A DNA stretch of 64,000 nucleotides, taken from assembly GCF_000307025.1 (NCBI RefSeq), contig NC_018584.1, positions 2,504,501 to 2,568,500 on the forward strand, in the 5' to 3' direction. The position numbers were made by a program, and so were the translations under genes. Positions within the stretch are counted from its first letter, which is position 1. Each line of letters starts with the position of its first letter. The stretch comes from Listeria monocytogenes ATCC 19117. Its GTDB lineage: Bacteria; Bacillota; Bacilli; Lactobacillales; Listeriaceae. Positions 7,864-15,975 of this stretch are shown here, piece by piece. The notes under the pieces were generated by a model that had not been told where the DNA came from, ran no database searches, and worked only from the letters and a program-made list of their open reading frames with translations.

Positions 7864-8655
7864 TTAATATTCAAAACGAGTCGAAGCAAGTGGATGAATA
7901 TGCTGCTTTCCGTCTTTTTCGGTAATATCCGCCGTAATATGAAAAACCTCGCGAAGAAGCTCTGTCGTGAAAACTTCTGTAGGCGAGCCATCTTTGACTA
8001 ATTGTCCATTTTCGCATACAAAAACATGGTCACTGTAAATTGCTGCCTGATTTAAATCATGTAAAACGAGCACGATAGTTAAATTATATTCTTTATTTAA
8101 ATGCACGAGTAAATCTAAAAGCTCCAGTTGATGCGCAATATCTAAATAAGTCGTGGGCTCATCTAGTAATAAAATCGGTGTTTTTTGTGCAAGAGCCATG
8201 GCGAGCCAAGCGCGTTGTCTTTCTCCGCCTGATAACGAATGTAGCGGGCGATAAGCCAATTCTTCTAAGTTGCACACTTTAATAGCCCAGTGAATGACCG
8301 CCTCGTCCTCCTCTTGCAAAGTGGAGAGCCAGCTTCGGTGCGGCAAACGGCCATACGCCACTAAATCATGCACCATCACATCTACCAAACCTTCTGGAGC
8401 TTGTGATAACATCGTCATTTTTTTCGCTAAATCTTTAGATGGGATTTCAGTAATGTTTTTATCATTTAAGAAAATCTCCCCGCTATCCGGTGTCAAAAGG
8501 CGCATCATCAAACGCAGCATAGTCGATTTTCCCGAGCCGTTTGGACCGATAAGCGTAGTGATTTTCCCTTCTGGAATACTCGCGCTCACGTTTTTCATTT
8601 CGAAATCTCTTTTACGTGAGAAAGAAACATTTTTTAGTTCTAATGCTGATTTCAT
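7864..8655 (-). CDS. hupC: Iron/haem ABC transporter ATP-binding protein HupC
   Basis: This is the FecE/FhuC-type ATPase of the hup importer, 263 aa. Walker A is GPNGSGKST, the signature is LSGGERQRAWLAMAL, Walker B is ILLLDEPTTYLD, and the switch His is in LVLHDLNQA. The start is ATG at 8655, overlapping the permease stop by 4 bases (ATGA), so translation is coupled. The ORF upstream of this start only reads into the permease gene. In L. monocytogenes hupDGC is known for haem/haemoglobin iron uptake; sequence alone shows only the ferric-siderophore/haem class. Confidence 0.93.
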   Translation of the reverse strand: MKSALELKNVSFSRKRDFEMKNVSASIPEGKITTLIGPNGSGKSTMLRLMMRLLTPDSGEIFLNDKNITEIPSKDLAKKMTMLSQAPEGLVDVMVHDLVAYGRLPHRSWLSTLQEEDEAVIHWAIKVCNLEELAYRPLHSLSGGERQRAWLAMALAQKTPILLLDEPTTYLDIAHQLELLDLLVHLNKEYNLTIVLVLHDLNQAAIYSDHVFVCENGQLVKDGSPTEVFTTELLREVFHITADITEKDGKQHIHPLASTRFEY

Positions 8656-9662
8656 GAAGCAACCCTCCCTCTTTGAAGTAAGAATAAGAAGAATGGTGCG
8701 CCTATCATTGCAAGCAGGATTCCAACAGGAAGCTCGATGGATCCGAACCAACTTCTAGCTGCTGTATCAGCAAAGCCAACTAATAAAGCCCCGCCGAGTG
8801 CGGATAGTGGCAGTAAGTATTTATAGTCATTTCCAATGATCAAACGGAAAATATGTGGCACAACAAGTCCAACAAAGCCAATAAGTCCAGCTACACTAAC
8901 CGCAACCCCACTGAGAAAGGCCGCCAACATTATAATAAAAAAGCGATGCCGTTCCACAGAAAAGCCAAGTAATTTCGCCGCATCATCCCCAAGTAGCAAT
9001 ACATTAGAAGAACGAATCGCAAAACCACTTAAAACAAACCCGACCAGCATATACGGCCAAATCATATCCAAATGATACCAACTTTTTCCGGAAAGTGTCC
9101 CTGTCATCCAAGAAATAACACTTTGAACCCGGTTGCTATAAAGCACCATTACGCCAGACGTCATCGCACCAATAAACGCATTAATCGCCACCCCAGACAA
9201 AATTACACGTAAAGGAGAAACACCGCGATCCCATGCAAGCAAATAAATCAAAATAGCTGTTCCAAACGCCCCTAAAAACGCACCAATCGGCACAAAGGAA
9301 GCTAACGCAGGAAATGCTAATGTCATTAAAATGGCCACGAAGCCACCACCGGCTGAAACCCCAATTACGCCTGGGTCAGCTAATGGATTCCGCATCACGC
9401 CTTGCAGCAAGCATCCAGCAATCGCCAGCGCTGCTCCTACTAAGAAAGCAATTAATAACCGCGGCAAGCGCAAGTTCCAAATCAATTGGTTCGCTAGGTC
9501 ACTTCCCCCGCCAGTTAGCGTCTGCCAAGCATCACTATATGTAATTTTCACGGACCCCGTTGTCAGTCCGTAGAAAAAAGCTAAAATAAGTAAAATGATT
9601 ACTACAATAAAAGTTATCCGTCTACGTTTTCGCCGCGGATCATGCGCCTTCACAGTTGTCAT
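8652..9662 (-). CDS. hupG: Iron/haem ABC transporter permease HupG
   Basis: This FecCD/BtuC-family permease of 336 aa has about nine or ten membrane helices and probably acts as a homodimer. Characteristic segments are WNLRLPRLLIAFLVGAALA near the N-terminus, GVMRNPLADPGVIGVSAG, and GLIGFVGLVVPHIFRL, the cytoplasmic coupling region for the ATPase. The ATG at 9662 overlaps the hupD stop by one base (TAATG), and the stop overlaps hupC. The three genes are therefore one tightly coupled operon. Substrate follows from the operon name: haem or hydroxamate iron. Confidence 0.94.
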   Translation of the reverse strand: MTTVKAHDPRRKRRRITFIVVIILLILAFFYGLTTGSVKITYSDAWQTLTGGGSDLANQLIWNLRLPRLLIAFLVGAALAIAGCLLQGVMRNPLADPGVIGVSAGGGFVAILMTLAFPALASFVPIGAFLGAFGTAILIYLLAWDRGVSPLRVILSGVAINAFIGAMTSGVMVLYSNRVQSVISWMTGTLSGKSWYHLDMIWPYMLVGFVLSGFAIRSSNVLLLGDDAAKLLGFSVERHRFFIIMLAAFLSGVAVSVAGLIGFVGLVVPHIFRLIIGNDYKYLLPLSALGGALLVGFADTAARSWFGSIELPVGILLAMIGAPFFLFLLQRGRVAS

Positions 9663-10633
9663 TAGTTATCCACCTTATTTATCTCATCTGTCATATAATC
9701 CAATGCTTGATCAATCTTAATTCCAGGATTTGTTCCGAATAGCTCTGCAGGAAGTACGACAATATGATCATTTTTAACGGCGCTTGTTGAATTCCAAGCT
9801 TCATTTTGTTTCATTTCTTTCTTGAATGCTGCTTCTGTTTCTTTTTCGTCCCCACCGTGAATCATTAAGAAAATCACTTCCGGGTCAGCAGCAACAATCT
9901 TTTCTACGTTCATCGAAGCGTATTGTGGGAAGTTTTCAACGCCTTTAAAATCTTTCGCTACATTTTCTCCACCAGCAATTTCTAAAACATTTCCACTTAA
10001 TGAGGATGGTAGCGCCGCGTAATTACTGCCAGGAGCCCCTAGAACAAGTAATGAGCGCACTTTTTTACCTTGTTGCTTCTTCTTCACTTCCGCCACTTTT
10101 TGGTCAATATTCGCTTCTAACTCTTTGGCTTTTGTCTCTTTGCCTAAAAGCTCGCCAAGCACGGCTGTTTGTTTTTTAATTTCGTCAATTGAGTTGGCTC
10201 CGGTCAACACGACTTTCGGTCCGACGCCTTCCATCGCAGGAACATCTTTTAAGTTTTGTTCTGAACTTGCGACAATAGCATCAGCACCAAGAGAGGCAAT
10301 TTTTTCTAAATTCAAATCATGGGTATTGCCCACTTCTGTAGCTTTCTTCGCACCATCTGGAACACCACTCGCGTCTGTTGTTTGGCGACCTACCACCGTT
10401 CCACCAAGTGCATAGATAATATTCATATCCGCATTCGTCAGTGCGATAATCCGTTCTGGTTTTTTATCAAAAGAAACATCACGCCCAGCCATATCTGTTA
10501 TCGTTAGAGCCGCTTGCGATTTATTTTCCGTTTTAGTTGTTTCATTATTCGTATCAGTTGCCGTATCATTTCCACACGATGCAAGGAGTAGTGCGGCTGT
10601 TATACTTAACGTCAATATAGTTATTTTCTTCAT
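9662..10633 (-). CDS. hupD: Iron/haem-binding lipoprotein HupD
   Basis: This substrate-binding lipoprotein of an iron importer is 323 aa. The signal peptide ends in lipobox LLASC, so it is anchored on the outer face of the membrane. Mature residues form a TroA/FepB-type bilobal fold with start motif TDMAGRDVSF and RIIALTNADMNIIYALG, and a helical backbone linker. The start is MKKITILTL at 10633 behind GGAGGGG; an ATG ten codons upstream has no ribosome site. Upstream lie a TATAAT (10677-10672) and a Fur-like box, so expression should rise under iron limitation. It leads the hupDGC operon. Confidence 0.92.
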   Translation of the reverse strand: MKKITILTLSITAALLLASCGNDTATDTNNETTKTENKSQAALTITDMAGRDVSFDKKPERIIALTNADMNIIYALGGTVVGRQTTDASGVPDGAKKATEVGNTHDLNLEKIASLGADAIVASSEQNLKDVPAMEGVGPKVVLTGANSIDEIKKQTAVLGELLGKETKAKELEANIDQKVAEVKKKQQGKKVRSLLVLGAPGSNYAALPSSLSGNVLEIAGGENVAKDFKGVENFPQYASMNVEKIVAADPEVIFLMIHGGDEKETEAAFKKEMKQNEAWNSTSAVKNDHIVVLPAELFGTNPGIKIDQALDYMTDEINKVDN

Positions 10634-10707
10634 AATTCCCCTCCACAACACTGTCCTTTTCATTTTACTAAATTATAACACGATATTCAAAAAGACGAAC
10701 CCCTAAT

Positions 10708-10722
10708 TGAGAATTATTTTCA
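10708..10722. promoter_or_regulatory. Fur box between hupD and the divergent small gene
   Basis: The 7-1-7 element TGAGAAT-T-ATTTTCA matches the Fur consensus TGATAAT-N-ATTATCA at 13 of 14 or 12 of 14 defined positions, depending on how the near-palindrome is scored. It lies about 30 bp upstream of the hupD -10 and 16 bp upstream of the -35 of the plus-strand small gene, so it could control both. Confidence 0.8.
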
Positions 10723-10737
10723 TCTATGTTCAAATAA

Positions 10738-10766
10738 TCGATATTTCCTAGCCGATACTTTATAAT
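10738..10766 (+). promoter_or_regulatory. Promoter of the 54-aa gene
   Basis: TCGATA (10738-10743) is separated by 17 bp from TATAAT (10761-10766). The ribosome site AAGGAGG begins only about 6 bp after the expected start of transcription, so the leader is very short. Confidence 0.7.
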
Positions 10767-10788
10767 TAACTTAAGGAGGCGATGAAAA

Positions 10789-10953
10789 ATGACCGATAAT
10801 CTTTTTCCTAATCTAGCGCATGAAAATTGCAAAGAAACGATGCCCCCAGTCACAACAGAACAATTCAAAGAAGCAGCCATTCTCGAAAAGAATCGCAAAA
10901 TCGAAGAAATCTTAAACATCGTTGATAAAAAGAAACCAAGTATTAAAAAATAA
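10789..10953 (+). CDS. 54-aa hypothetical protein, divergent from hupDGC
   Basis: This small protein of unknown function begins MTDNLFPNLAHENC and ends in a lysine-rich helix (IVDKKKPSIKK). It has no signal peptide or membrane segment and is predicted mostly helical. One cysteine (C14) and one histidine (H11) sit in HENC. Translation is supported by AAGGAGG eight bases before the ATG, a good promoter and an intrinsic terminator immediately after, so it is a complete one-gene transcription unit. It shares its upstream region and the Fur-like box with hupD, which suggests iron-responsive expression. I recognise no family. Confidence 0.8.
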   Translation: MTDNLFPNLAHENCKETMPPVTTEQFKEAAILEKNRKIEEILNIVDKKKPSIKK

Positions 10954-10956
10954 CGA

Positions 10957-10984
10957 GGACCTGTTCGCGCAGGTTCTTTATTTT
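10957..10984 (+). terminator. Terminator of the 54-aa gene
   Basis: GGACCTG pairs with CAGGTTC around TTCGCG and is followed by a T-rich stretch (TTTATTTT), starting four bases after the stop codon. Confidence 0.75.
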
Positions 10985-11085
10985 ACGTTTAATTCCGAGT
11001 TAACTCATAAGATAAGTTATATTTATTTTATTTCGCTCAAAAATCATGTATACTAGAAAAAAAGACACGTCAGGAGGCCCCTACA

Positions 11086-11844
11086 TTGGCTATTTTAGAA
11101 CTTAATTTCAAATCAGTTTGTTTAGCTATGCAAACAAGTGTAACGGTGATTTTGCCTGAAACAGATGCACTTTATCATGGCTCAATTCCGAAATATAAAA
11201 CATTATATATTCTTCACGGTTTGTCGAATAACCACACTACTTATGTACGCAATACAAATATCGAACGCTATGCCACTGAAAAAGGGCTCGCTGTTGTCAT
11301 GCCCGCAGCAGATCATAGCTTTTATTCTAACATGGTTCATGGTCGCGACTTTTTTGAGTTTGTTAGTACGGAACTGCCGCACGTTATGAAAAACTGGTTC
11401 CCACTTTCAGATAAAAAAGAAGATACTTTTATAGCTGGTCATTCCATGGGAGGTTACGGTGCGTTCAAGGTTGCACTTACTTTTCCAGAAAAATTCCAAG
11501 CCGCGGCCAGTATGTCCGGCGTCATGGATATTAATTATATCATTAAAGAAGACTGCTTCGAAAATTTCAGCACGCGTGCCATCACGGGTGAAATGGCTAG
11601 CCAAACTGGTACGGAAAATGATTTATTTCATTTATTAGAAACTAATCTCCAAAACCAAGTGCCATTACCAGCCCTTTTCCAAAATTGTGGCACGGAAGAT
11701 TTTCTATATGAAGATAATCTTCGTTTCCGAGATTTTGCGCTTGAGAAAAATGCTCCGCTAGAGTATCGCGAAGGCCCCGGTGACCATGATTGGGATTTTT
11801 GGGATAAGAGTATCAAAGAAATTATCGACTGGCTTCCACTTTAA
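11086..11844 (+). CDS. Esterase D/acetylesterase-type alpha/beta hydrolase
   Basis: This 252-aa cytoplasmic serine esterase is related to esterase D/S-formylglutathione hydrolase and tributyrin acetylesterases. It has oxyanion-hole region YILHGLSNN, nucleophile S120 in AGHSMGGYGAFK, a late Asp and His in GPGDHDWDFW. The start is TTG at 11086 behind AGGAGG. No formaldehyde-pathway genes are adjacent, so an acetyl- or short-chain esterase role is more likely than formaldehyde detoxification. It stands alone, with its own terminator shared with the convergent gadD3. Confidence 0.87.
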   Translation: MAILELNFKSVCLAMQTSVTVILPETDALYHGSIPKYKTLYILHGLSNNHTTYVRNTNIERYATEKGLAVVMPAADHSFYSNMVHGRDFFEFVSTELPHVMKNWFPLSDKKEDTFIAGHSMGGYGAFKVALTFPEKFQAAASMSGVMDINYIIKEDCFENFSTRAITGEMASQTGTENDLFHLLETNLQNQVPLPALFQNCGTEDFLYEDNLRFRDFALEKNAPLEYREGPGDHDWDFWDKSIKEIIDWLPL

Positions 11845-11849
11845 TAAAA

Positions 11850-11884
11850 AGAAGACTCGGACTCACCATCCAAGTCTTCTTTTT
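11850..11884. terminator. Bidirectional terminator between the esterase gene and gadD3
   Basis: AGAAGACT...AGTCTTCTTTTTT forms a stem flanked by A and T runs that can work for both convergent genes. Confidence 0.85.
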
Positions 11885-13287
11885 TAGTGCGTAAATCCGT
11901 ATGAGTCGTTGCGTTCTTTGTCATGATACAGCACTCTAGCATGTTCCAGATTATGAAGCGCGTCTGCAAAATCAACCGCAAACTCTTCAGCCACGTTATA
12001 GCCTAAGTCCGCCCGACAAACAAACCGTTGAATAATCGTATCACTTAAATCGGCCGGAAGTGGATAGGCTGGAACTTGCCATCCTTTCATTAAAAGCTGA
12101 TCAGCCAAGTCATATAGCGTCCACTCTACATCCAGTCCTTCTTTCATTTTGTAACAAACAATCGGTAAATTAGCGCCATCATTAATAATTTCAAAGTAGC
12201 CACTTTTTTCTACACTTTTTGCCAAGTAAAGGGCTGTTTTCTTTGTTTTTTCATGAATTTCTCGGTAACCTTCAAAACCATATCGTAAAAAATTATAATA
12301 TTGACCAATAATTTGACTGGCACTACGAGAGAAGTTAATCGCCATCGTCGGCATCGAACCACCTAAGTAGCTGACTTCAAATATAAGCTCTTTTGGTAAA
12401 TATTCTTTGTCTTTCCATAAAATCCAACCAACGCCAGGATAAACCAATCCGTATTTATGACCGGAAGTATTTATAGAAACAACATTTTTAAGGCGGAAAT
12501 CCCAAGGTAATTCCGGATTTACAAATGGTGTAAACATCGCGCCACTTGCTCCGTCAACATGAATGACTAATTGATGCTCGTTCGCTTCATTATATGCTTC
12601 TACTTTTTCATCTAATAATTGAATATCATCAAATTTACCAGTATAAGTAATGCCTAAAATCCCGACAATCCCAATTGTGTATTCATCAACCAAATCAAAC
12701 ACTTTATCTACATCGATACTGAGATGCTCTTTATCCATTGGCACAACACGCATATCTACATCCCAGTACACACAGAATTTTTCCCAACATACTTGGTAGC
12801 CTGATGAAATAATTAAGTTCGGTCGTTTCGCTTGAATATCTAGACCTCGTTTTTCCGCATGGTTACGCCAGCGAAATTTCATTGCCAAACCGCCAAGCAT
12901 ACACGCTTCCGAAGAGCCTACTGTCGAAGTCCCCAAGTAAGACATATCTTTTGGAGCATTCCACAAATCGGCTAAAATATTGACGCAGCGATTTTCCAGT
13001 TCAGCTGTTTGCGGATATTCGGATTTATCAATTGCATTTTTCTCGAGCGTTTCTGCCATCAGTATTTCTGCCTCTTTTTCCATGTATGTCTGACAAAAAG
13101 TTGCTAAGTTTTGCCGCGCATTTCCCTCATCCATCAACTGGTCTTTCACTAGTTGGTACGCAATACGTGGTTCCATCGGTTCCTTTTTTAATACATATTT
13201 CGGGATACTCGTGCTTTCTTCCTCAGATCCAAAGAGTGGGATTCGATAACTTTCCTGTTTTCGCTTGTCGTCTTCACTATAAAGCAT
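11884..13287 (-). CDS. gadD3: Glutamate decarboxylase GadD3
   Basis: This PLP enzyme of 467 aa converts glutamate and a proton to GABA and CO2, serving acid resistance and intracellular GABA production. The PLP lysine is K278 in SINTSGHKYGLVYPG, and HVDGASGAMFTPF holds the PLP-ring Asp. The chosen start is MLYSEDDKRK at 13287 behind AAGGAGG. No antiporter (gadT) gene is adjacent, in agreement with the antiporter-independent third GAD of L. monocytogenes (gadD3). The C-terminal tail (YHDKERNDSYGFTH) resembles the pH-gating tail of E. coli GadB, but that role is inference. Confidence 0.93.
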   Translation of the reverse strand: MLYSEDDKRKQESYRIPLFGSEEESTSIPKYVLKKEPMEPRIAYQLVKDQLMDEGNARQNLATFCQTYMEKEAEILMAETLEKNAIDKSEYPQTAELENRCVNILADLWNAPKDMSYLGTSTVGSSEACMLGGLAMKFRWRNHAEKRGLDIQAKRPNLIISSGYQVCWEKFCVYWDVDMRVVPMDKEHLSIDVDKVFDLVDEYTIGIVGILGITYTGKFDDIQLLDEKVEAYNEANEHQLVIHVDGASGAMFTPFVNPELPWDFRLKNVVSINTSGHKYGLVYPGVGWILWKDKEYLPKELIFEVSYLGGSMPTMAINFSRSASQIIGQYYNFLRYGFEGYREIHEKTKKTALYLAKSVEKSGYFEIINDGANLPIVCYKMKEGLDVEWTLYDLADQLLMKGWQVPAYPLPADLSDTIIQRFVCRADLGYNVAEEFAVDFADALHNLEHARVLYHDKERNDSYGFTH

Positions 13288-13357
13288 CTTTTTTCCTCCT
13301 TTAAAATAACTGATCACCTTCTCTCACCAATACCCATTAAACCTTAGAGACAAACCG

Positions 13358-13386
13358 TTCAATTTTTCACAATAATTTGTTATACT
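13358..13386 (+). promoter_or_regulatory. Possible promoter of the SdpI-like gene
   Basis: A weak TTCAAT is separated by 17 bp from a good TATACT. It lies 27 bp upstream of the ATG of the plus-strand gene. Confidence 0.5.
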
Positions 13387-13413
13387 ACGATGGTACTTAT
13401 AAGGAGGTTCGTT

Positions 13414-13722
13414 ATGTTTGATTTAATTTTTCCACTTTTACTTATTATTCTCGGTGTCATCTATCGGGTGAATCCACCTAAAAATAAAGAAAGTCGCTTT
13501 AGTTATCGAACGAAAGCATCTTTAAAAAATGAAATCTCTTGGCAAAAAGCGCATCAATCTCTAGGAATCTACTGGATAGTTATCGGGGTTTCTCTTCTAG
13601 TTTTGTCACTTGTACTTGCTTTTATCCCGATGCATGCCTTTATTCGTAGCTCGATTTTATTAACAACAAGTATTTTTGCCGTATTACTTTCTGTCATTTT
13701 AGTAGAAAAAAAACTACAATAA
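13414..13722 (+). CDS. SdpI/YhfL-like small membrane protein
   Basis: This 102-aa integral membrane protein has an N-terminal hydrophobic segment (about 2-18), a cytoplasmic loop with the SdpI-family signature FSYRTKASLKNEISWQKAHQ (R, T and W-x3-H positions conserved), then two further helices. SdpI is the immunity/signalling protein against the SdpC toxin in Bacillus; the shorter YhfL-like members such as this have no known toxin partner. No toxin gene is nearby. The ATG at 13414 has ribosome site AAGGAGG; an upstream in-frame ATG at 13390 does not. Confidence 0.75.
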   Translation: MFDLIFPLLLIILGVIYRVNPPKNKESRFSYRTKASLKNEISWQKAHQSLGIYWIVIGVSLLVLSLVLAFIPMHAFIRSSILLTTSIFAVLLSVILVEKKLQ

Positions 13723-13723
13723 A

Positions 13724-13757
13724 AAAAAGCACCGCGCTAAGCAGTACTTTTCTGTAA
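13724..13757. terminator. Bidirectional terminator, SdpI-like gene and antiterminator gene
   Basis: AAAAAGCACCGC...GCAGTACTTTT forms a stem (with G-U pairs in one orientation) flanked by A and T runs between the two convergent genes. Confidence 0.65.
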
Positions 13758-13784
13758 TCCATTACATATAAGTCCAAAAAAATT

Positions 13785-14639
13785 TTACTCTTCTTTTATA
13801 ATTGTATTTCGTTCGGTGACACGATAAATATGAATAGTAAGGTAGACACGCTCGTCTCTCGTTAGTTCTGTATGATGCGTATTTATTAAATAGGCATCAA
13901 TTTTTTTCGTACATTTAAAAGCTTCTGGATATTTAATTTGCACTTGTTCATATAAAAAGTCATCGCCGGAATCGACAATCTCTTTTCGAAGCAAACGTTG
14001 CGCGAAATACTGTAAATGTGTAATAAAACGCGTGTAATTCAGTGAAGTTTCATCCAATACCATACCATAATGATACGTAACAATACTTAATATATCTTGA
14101 ACAATTTGAGTCATCGCTACAGTCATGTGCATCTGTTGCCCATCTTGTCTAGCATTTACAATGTGAAGCGCGATAAAACCAGCTTCATCCTCATCTAAAC
14201 GAATTCCAACTTCTTGCTCGATAAAATCTAGTGCTTTCATTCCCACCAAATACTCTGCGTGATAAAATCGTTTTATTTCCCATAATAATGCGTTTTTCAA
14301 ATTAATACCTTGATTATACCGTGACACAGCGAAGTTAATATGATCAGTTAGGGTCAAATAAATATTGTCACTTAAATCTGTTTCCAAAGTTTCTTGCGCA
14401 TACTGAACCACGTCATCCGCAACACGTAAATGTTTCAGTGGAATCTCACTAAGTAACTCAGAGAGCTTTTCTGAAAGTTCATGTGTTTCCATTACGAATG
14501 TTTTTTCAATCTTGGATACCTCCACCTCATCTCCAAGTTTCTTTTGAAAAGCAAGACCACGACCCATCACTACAGACTCCTTGCCACTTTTACCCTCGGC
14601 GATTACAACATTGTTATTCAGTATTTTTTTGATAATCAT
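13785..14639 (-). CDS. BglG/LicT-family transcription antiterminator
   Basis: This 284-aa RNA-binding antiterminator has a CAT domain at residues 1-55 (MIIKKILNNNVVIAEGKSG) and two PTS regulation domains with phosphorylatable histidines in LTDHINFAVSR and ALHIVNAR (PRD1) and later HLQYF and THHTELTRDERVYLTIHI (PRD2). It would be controlled by a PTS sugar permease and HPr. No PTS or beta-glucosidase gene is adjacent, so it is an orphan. Its own leader carries a clear RAT and terminator, which implies autoregulation and trans targets elsewhere. The ribosome site is AGAGGTG. Confidence 0.9.
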   Translation of the reverse strand: MIIKKILNNNVVIAEGKSGKESVVMGRGLAFQKKLGDEVEVSKIEKTFVMETHELSEKLSELLSEIPLKHLRVADDVVQYAQETLETDLSDNIYLTLTDHINFAVSRYNQGINLKNALLWEIKRFYHAEYLVGMKALDFIEQEVGIRLDEDEAGFIALHIVNARQDGQQMHMTVAMTQIVQDILSIVTYHYGMVLDETSLNYTRFITHLQYFAQRLLRKEIVDSGDDFLYEQVQIKYPEAFKCTKKIDAYLINTHHTELTRDERVYLTIHIYRVTERNTIIKEE

Positions 14640-14661
14640 GCATTTTCACCTCTTTCAAAAG

Positions 14662-14750
14662 AAAAAAACCCAAACTAATTCCAATGCTATTAATATCAAA
14701 ATAGCACTTGAATTAATTCAGGTTTTGCCCGCCTTAGCAGTAACAATCCT
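14662..14750 (-). promoter_or_regulatory. RAT antiterminator site and overlapping terminator
   Basis: On the minus strand GGATTGTTACTGC...GCGGGCAAAACCT (14750-14720) matches the ribonucleic antiterminator consensus bound by LicT/SacT proteins. Its 3' end overlaps the 5' arm of a terminator (AACCTGAATTAATTC pairing with GAATTAGTTTGGGTT, then TTTTTTT at 14668-14662). Bound protein would block the terminator. Confidence 0.92.
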
Positions 14751-14765
14751 ATGCTTTTCTCTAAC

Positions 14766-14794
14766 ATTATAGTACAAAAAGAAACCGATTACAA
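14766..14794 (-). promoter_or_regulatory. Promoter of the antiterminator gene
   Basis: On the minus strand TTGTAA (794-789) is separated by 17 bp from TATAAT (771-766), about 15-20 bp before the RAT. Confidence 0.8.
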
Positions 14795-14858
14795 GTGGTT
14801 TTTTGATATTCAATTTTGGTTTACTTTATATCTTCCCTACTTTACCACAACTTATTCA

Positions 14859-14887
14859 TTGACATGTAGTTTTCTGCATGCTATTTT
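14859..14887 (+). promoter_or_regulatory. Promoter of the VOC-family gene
   Basis: A consensus TTGACA is separated by 17 bp from TATTTT. It lies 20 bp before the ATG at 14907. Confidence 0.75.
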
Positions 14888-14906
14888 TGGCTGGAGGTGA
14901 TAAATT

Positions 14907-15317
14907 ATGGCAACACGCTCGGAACAAATTTTTATTAATTTGCCTGTAAAAGATTTACAAGCAACCGTCGCTTTTTTCACAGAACTTGGCTACGAATTCA
15001 ATCCGCAATTCACAGACGAAAATGCTACCCAAATGCTCATCGGAGACAATATTTTCGCCATGCTCTTGAAAGAAGATTTCTTCCAGACTTTCCATAAAGA
15101 AGGCATCGCTGACACAACAAAAGCACGCGAAGTCCTCATCACCATCACCCAAGATAGCCGCCAAGCAGTCGATACGCTGGTCGATCATGCACTAAAAATC
15201 GGCGCAAAACCAGCAGGCGAAACACAAGACTACGACTTTATGTATAGCAGAAGTTTTCTTGACTTAGACAACCATCTATGGGAAATCGCTTATTTAGACG
15301 AATCCGCTTTACAATAA
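14907..15317 (+). CDS. VOC/glyoxalase-superfamily protein
   Basis: This 136-aa single-domain member of the vicinal oxygen chelate superfamily has paired beta-alpha-beta-beta-beta repeats. The N-terminus FINLPVKDLQATVAFFTELGY is typical of the PhnB/glyoxalase-like group, and the C-terminus SRSFLDLDNHLWEIAYLD holds the usual late metal-ligand region (D-x-D-x-H, W-E). Substrate cannot be told; candidates are a lyase, dioxygenase or drug-binding protein. It has ribosome site GGAGGTG, a consensus promoter and a shared terminator, so it is monocistronic. Confidence 0.85.
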   Translation: MATRSEQIFINLPVKDLQATVAFFTELGYEFNPQFTDENATQMLIGDNIFAMLLKEDFFQTFHKEGIADTTKAREVLITITQDSRQAVDTLVDHALKIGAKPAGETQDYDFMYSRSFLDLDNHLWEIAYLDESALQ

Positions 15318-15325
15318 TTACAAAA

Positions 15326-15363
15326 AAAGCCGTTGGAATTCATTTGATTCCAGCGGCTTTCTT
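15326..15363. terminator. Bidirectional terminator
   Basis: AAAGCCGTTGGAAT pairs with ATTCCAGCGGCTTT with one mismatch, flanked by A and T runs, between convergent genes. It overlaps the stop of the ClbS-like gene. Confidence 0.85.
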
Positions 15364-15852
15364 GAATTTCCGTATTTTTTTAATCGCCCAGTCGTAATGA
15401 CTTGATGTGCTTGAAATAAATATGGCGCCTAGTGAAGTTGTATTGGTCCATTTATAATATTTTTTTGTAAATAGTTCTTCCTCCGAATGCCCTGCAATTA
15501 AAACCATTTCTTTGTTATGGGTTTCATCCAGTAATTCCCTTGCTTGCGCTAAATCAGTCTCTTGGTATTTCTGCCAAATGACCAAATTTAGCTCTGGTGT
15601 CGTTTTCCACGTATAACCTTCTGCTGGCATCAATGGTTTCTTTCCACCCATTCCAACTTCATACCAATCCAGCGCCATCTTATGCCATTCGTGCAAATGT
15701 ATTACGACATCCCGAATATTTTTATCCCGGTCTTCAAATGGAAACGTGAGCTGTTGCTTTTCTTTTGGAATAGAGTTGATTAAATCGTTCAATTGTTGGT
15801 ACTTTTCCGTGCTTTGTTGAAGTAATTCTACTTTGTTCTTTGGTCTTACCAT
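15340..15852 (-). CDS. ClbS/DfsB-family four-helix protein
   Basis: This 170-aa cytoplasmic protein belongs to the ClbS/DfsB family (formerly DUF1706), whose founding member protects colibactin producers through cyclopropane hydrolysis. The family features here are an N-terminal RPKNKVELLQQS helix, the DVVIHLHEWHKMALDWYE segment with conserved H and W residues, and a C-terminal SHYDWAIKKIRKF. No colibactin-like cluster is nearby, so in this organism it may protect against another genotoxin or be a DinB-like enzyme of unknown substrate. The start MVRPKNK at 15852 follows AAGGGGT. Confidence 0.82.
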   Translation of the reverse strand: MVRPKNKVELLQQSTEKYQQLNDLINSIPKEKQQLTFPFEDRDKNIRDVVIHLHEWHKMALDWYEVGMGGKKPLMPAEGYTWKTTPELNLVIWQKYQETDLAQARELLDETHNKEMVLIAGHSEEELFTKKYYKWTNTTSLGAIFISSTSSHYDWAIKKIRKFKKAAGIK

Positions 15853-15975
15853 AGAAACATTACCCCTTTCTAACAATTATGTAAGTTTAAATTATCATTT
15901 TGTCGCTTTACGCGAGGGATTTACATGTCATTTCCCTATACAATAAAGGTAACACTTTTGCAAAGGATGATGGAT

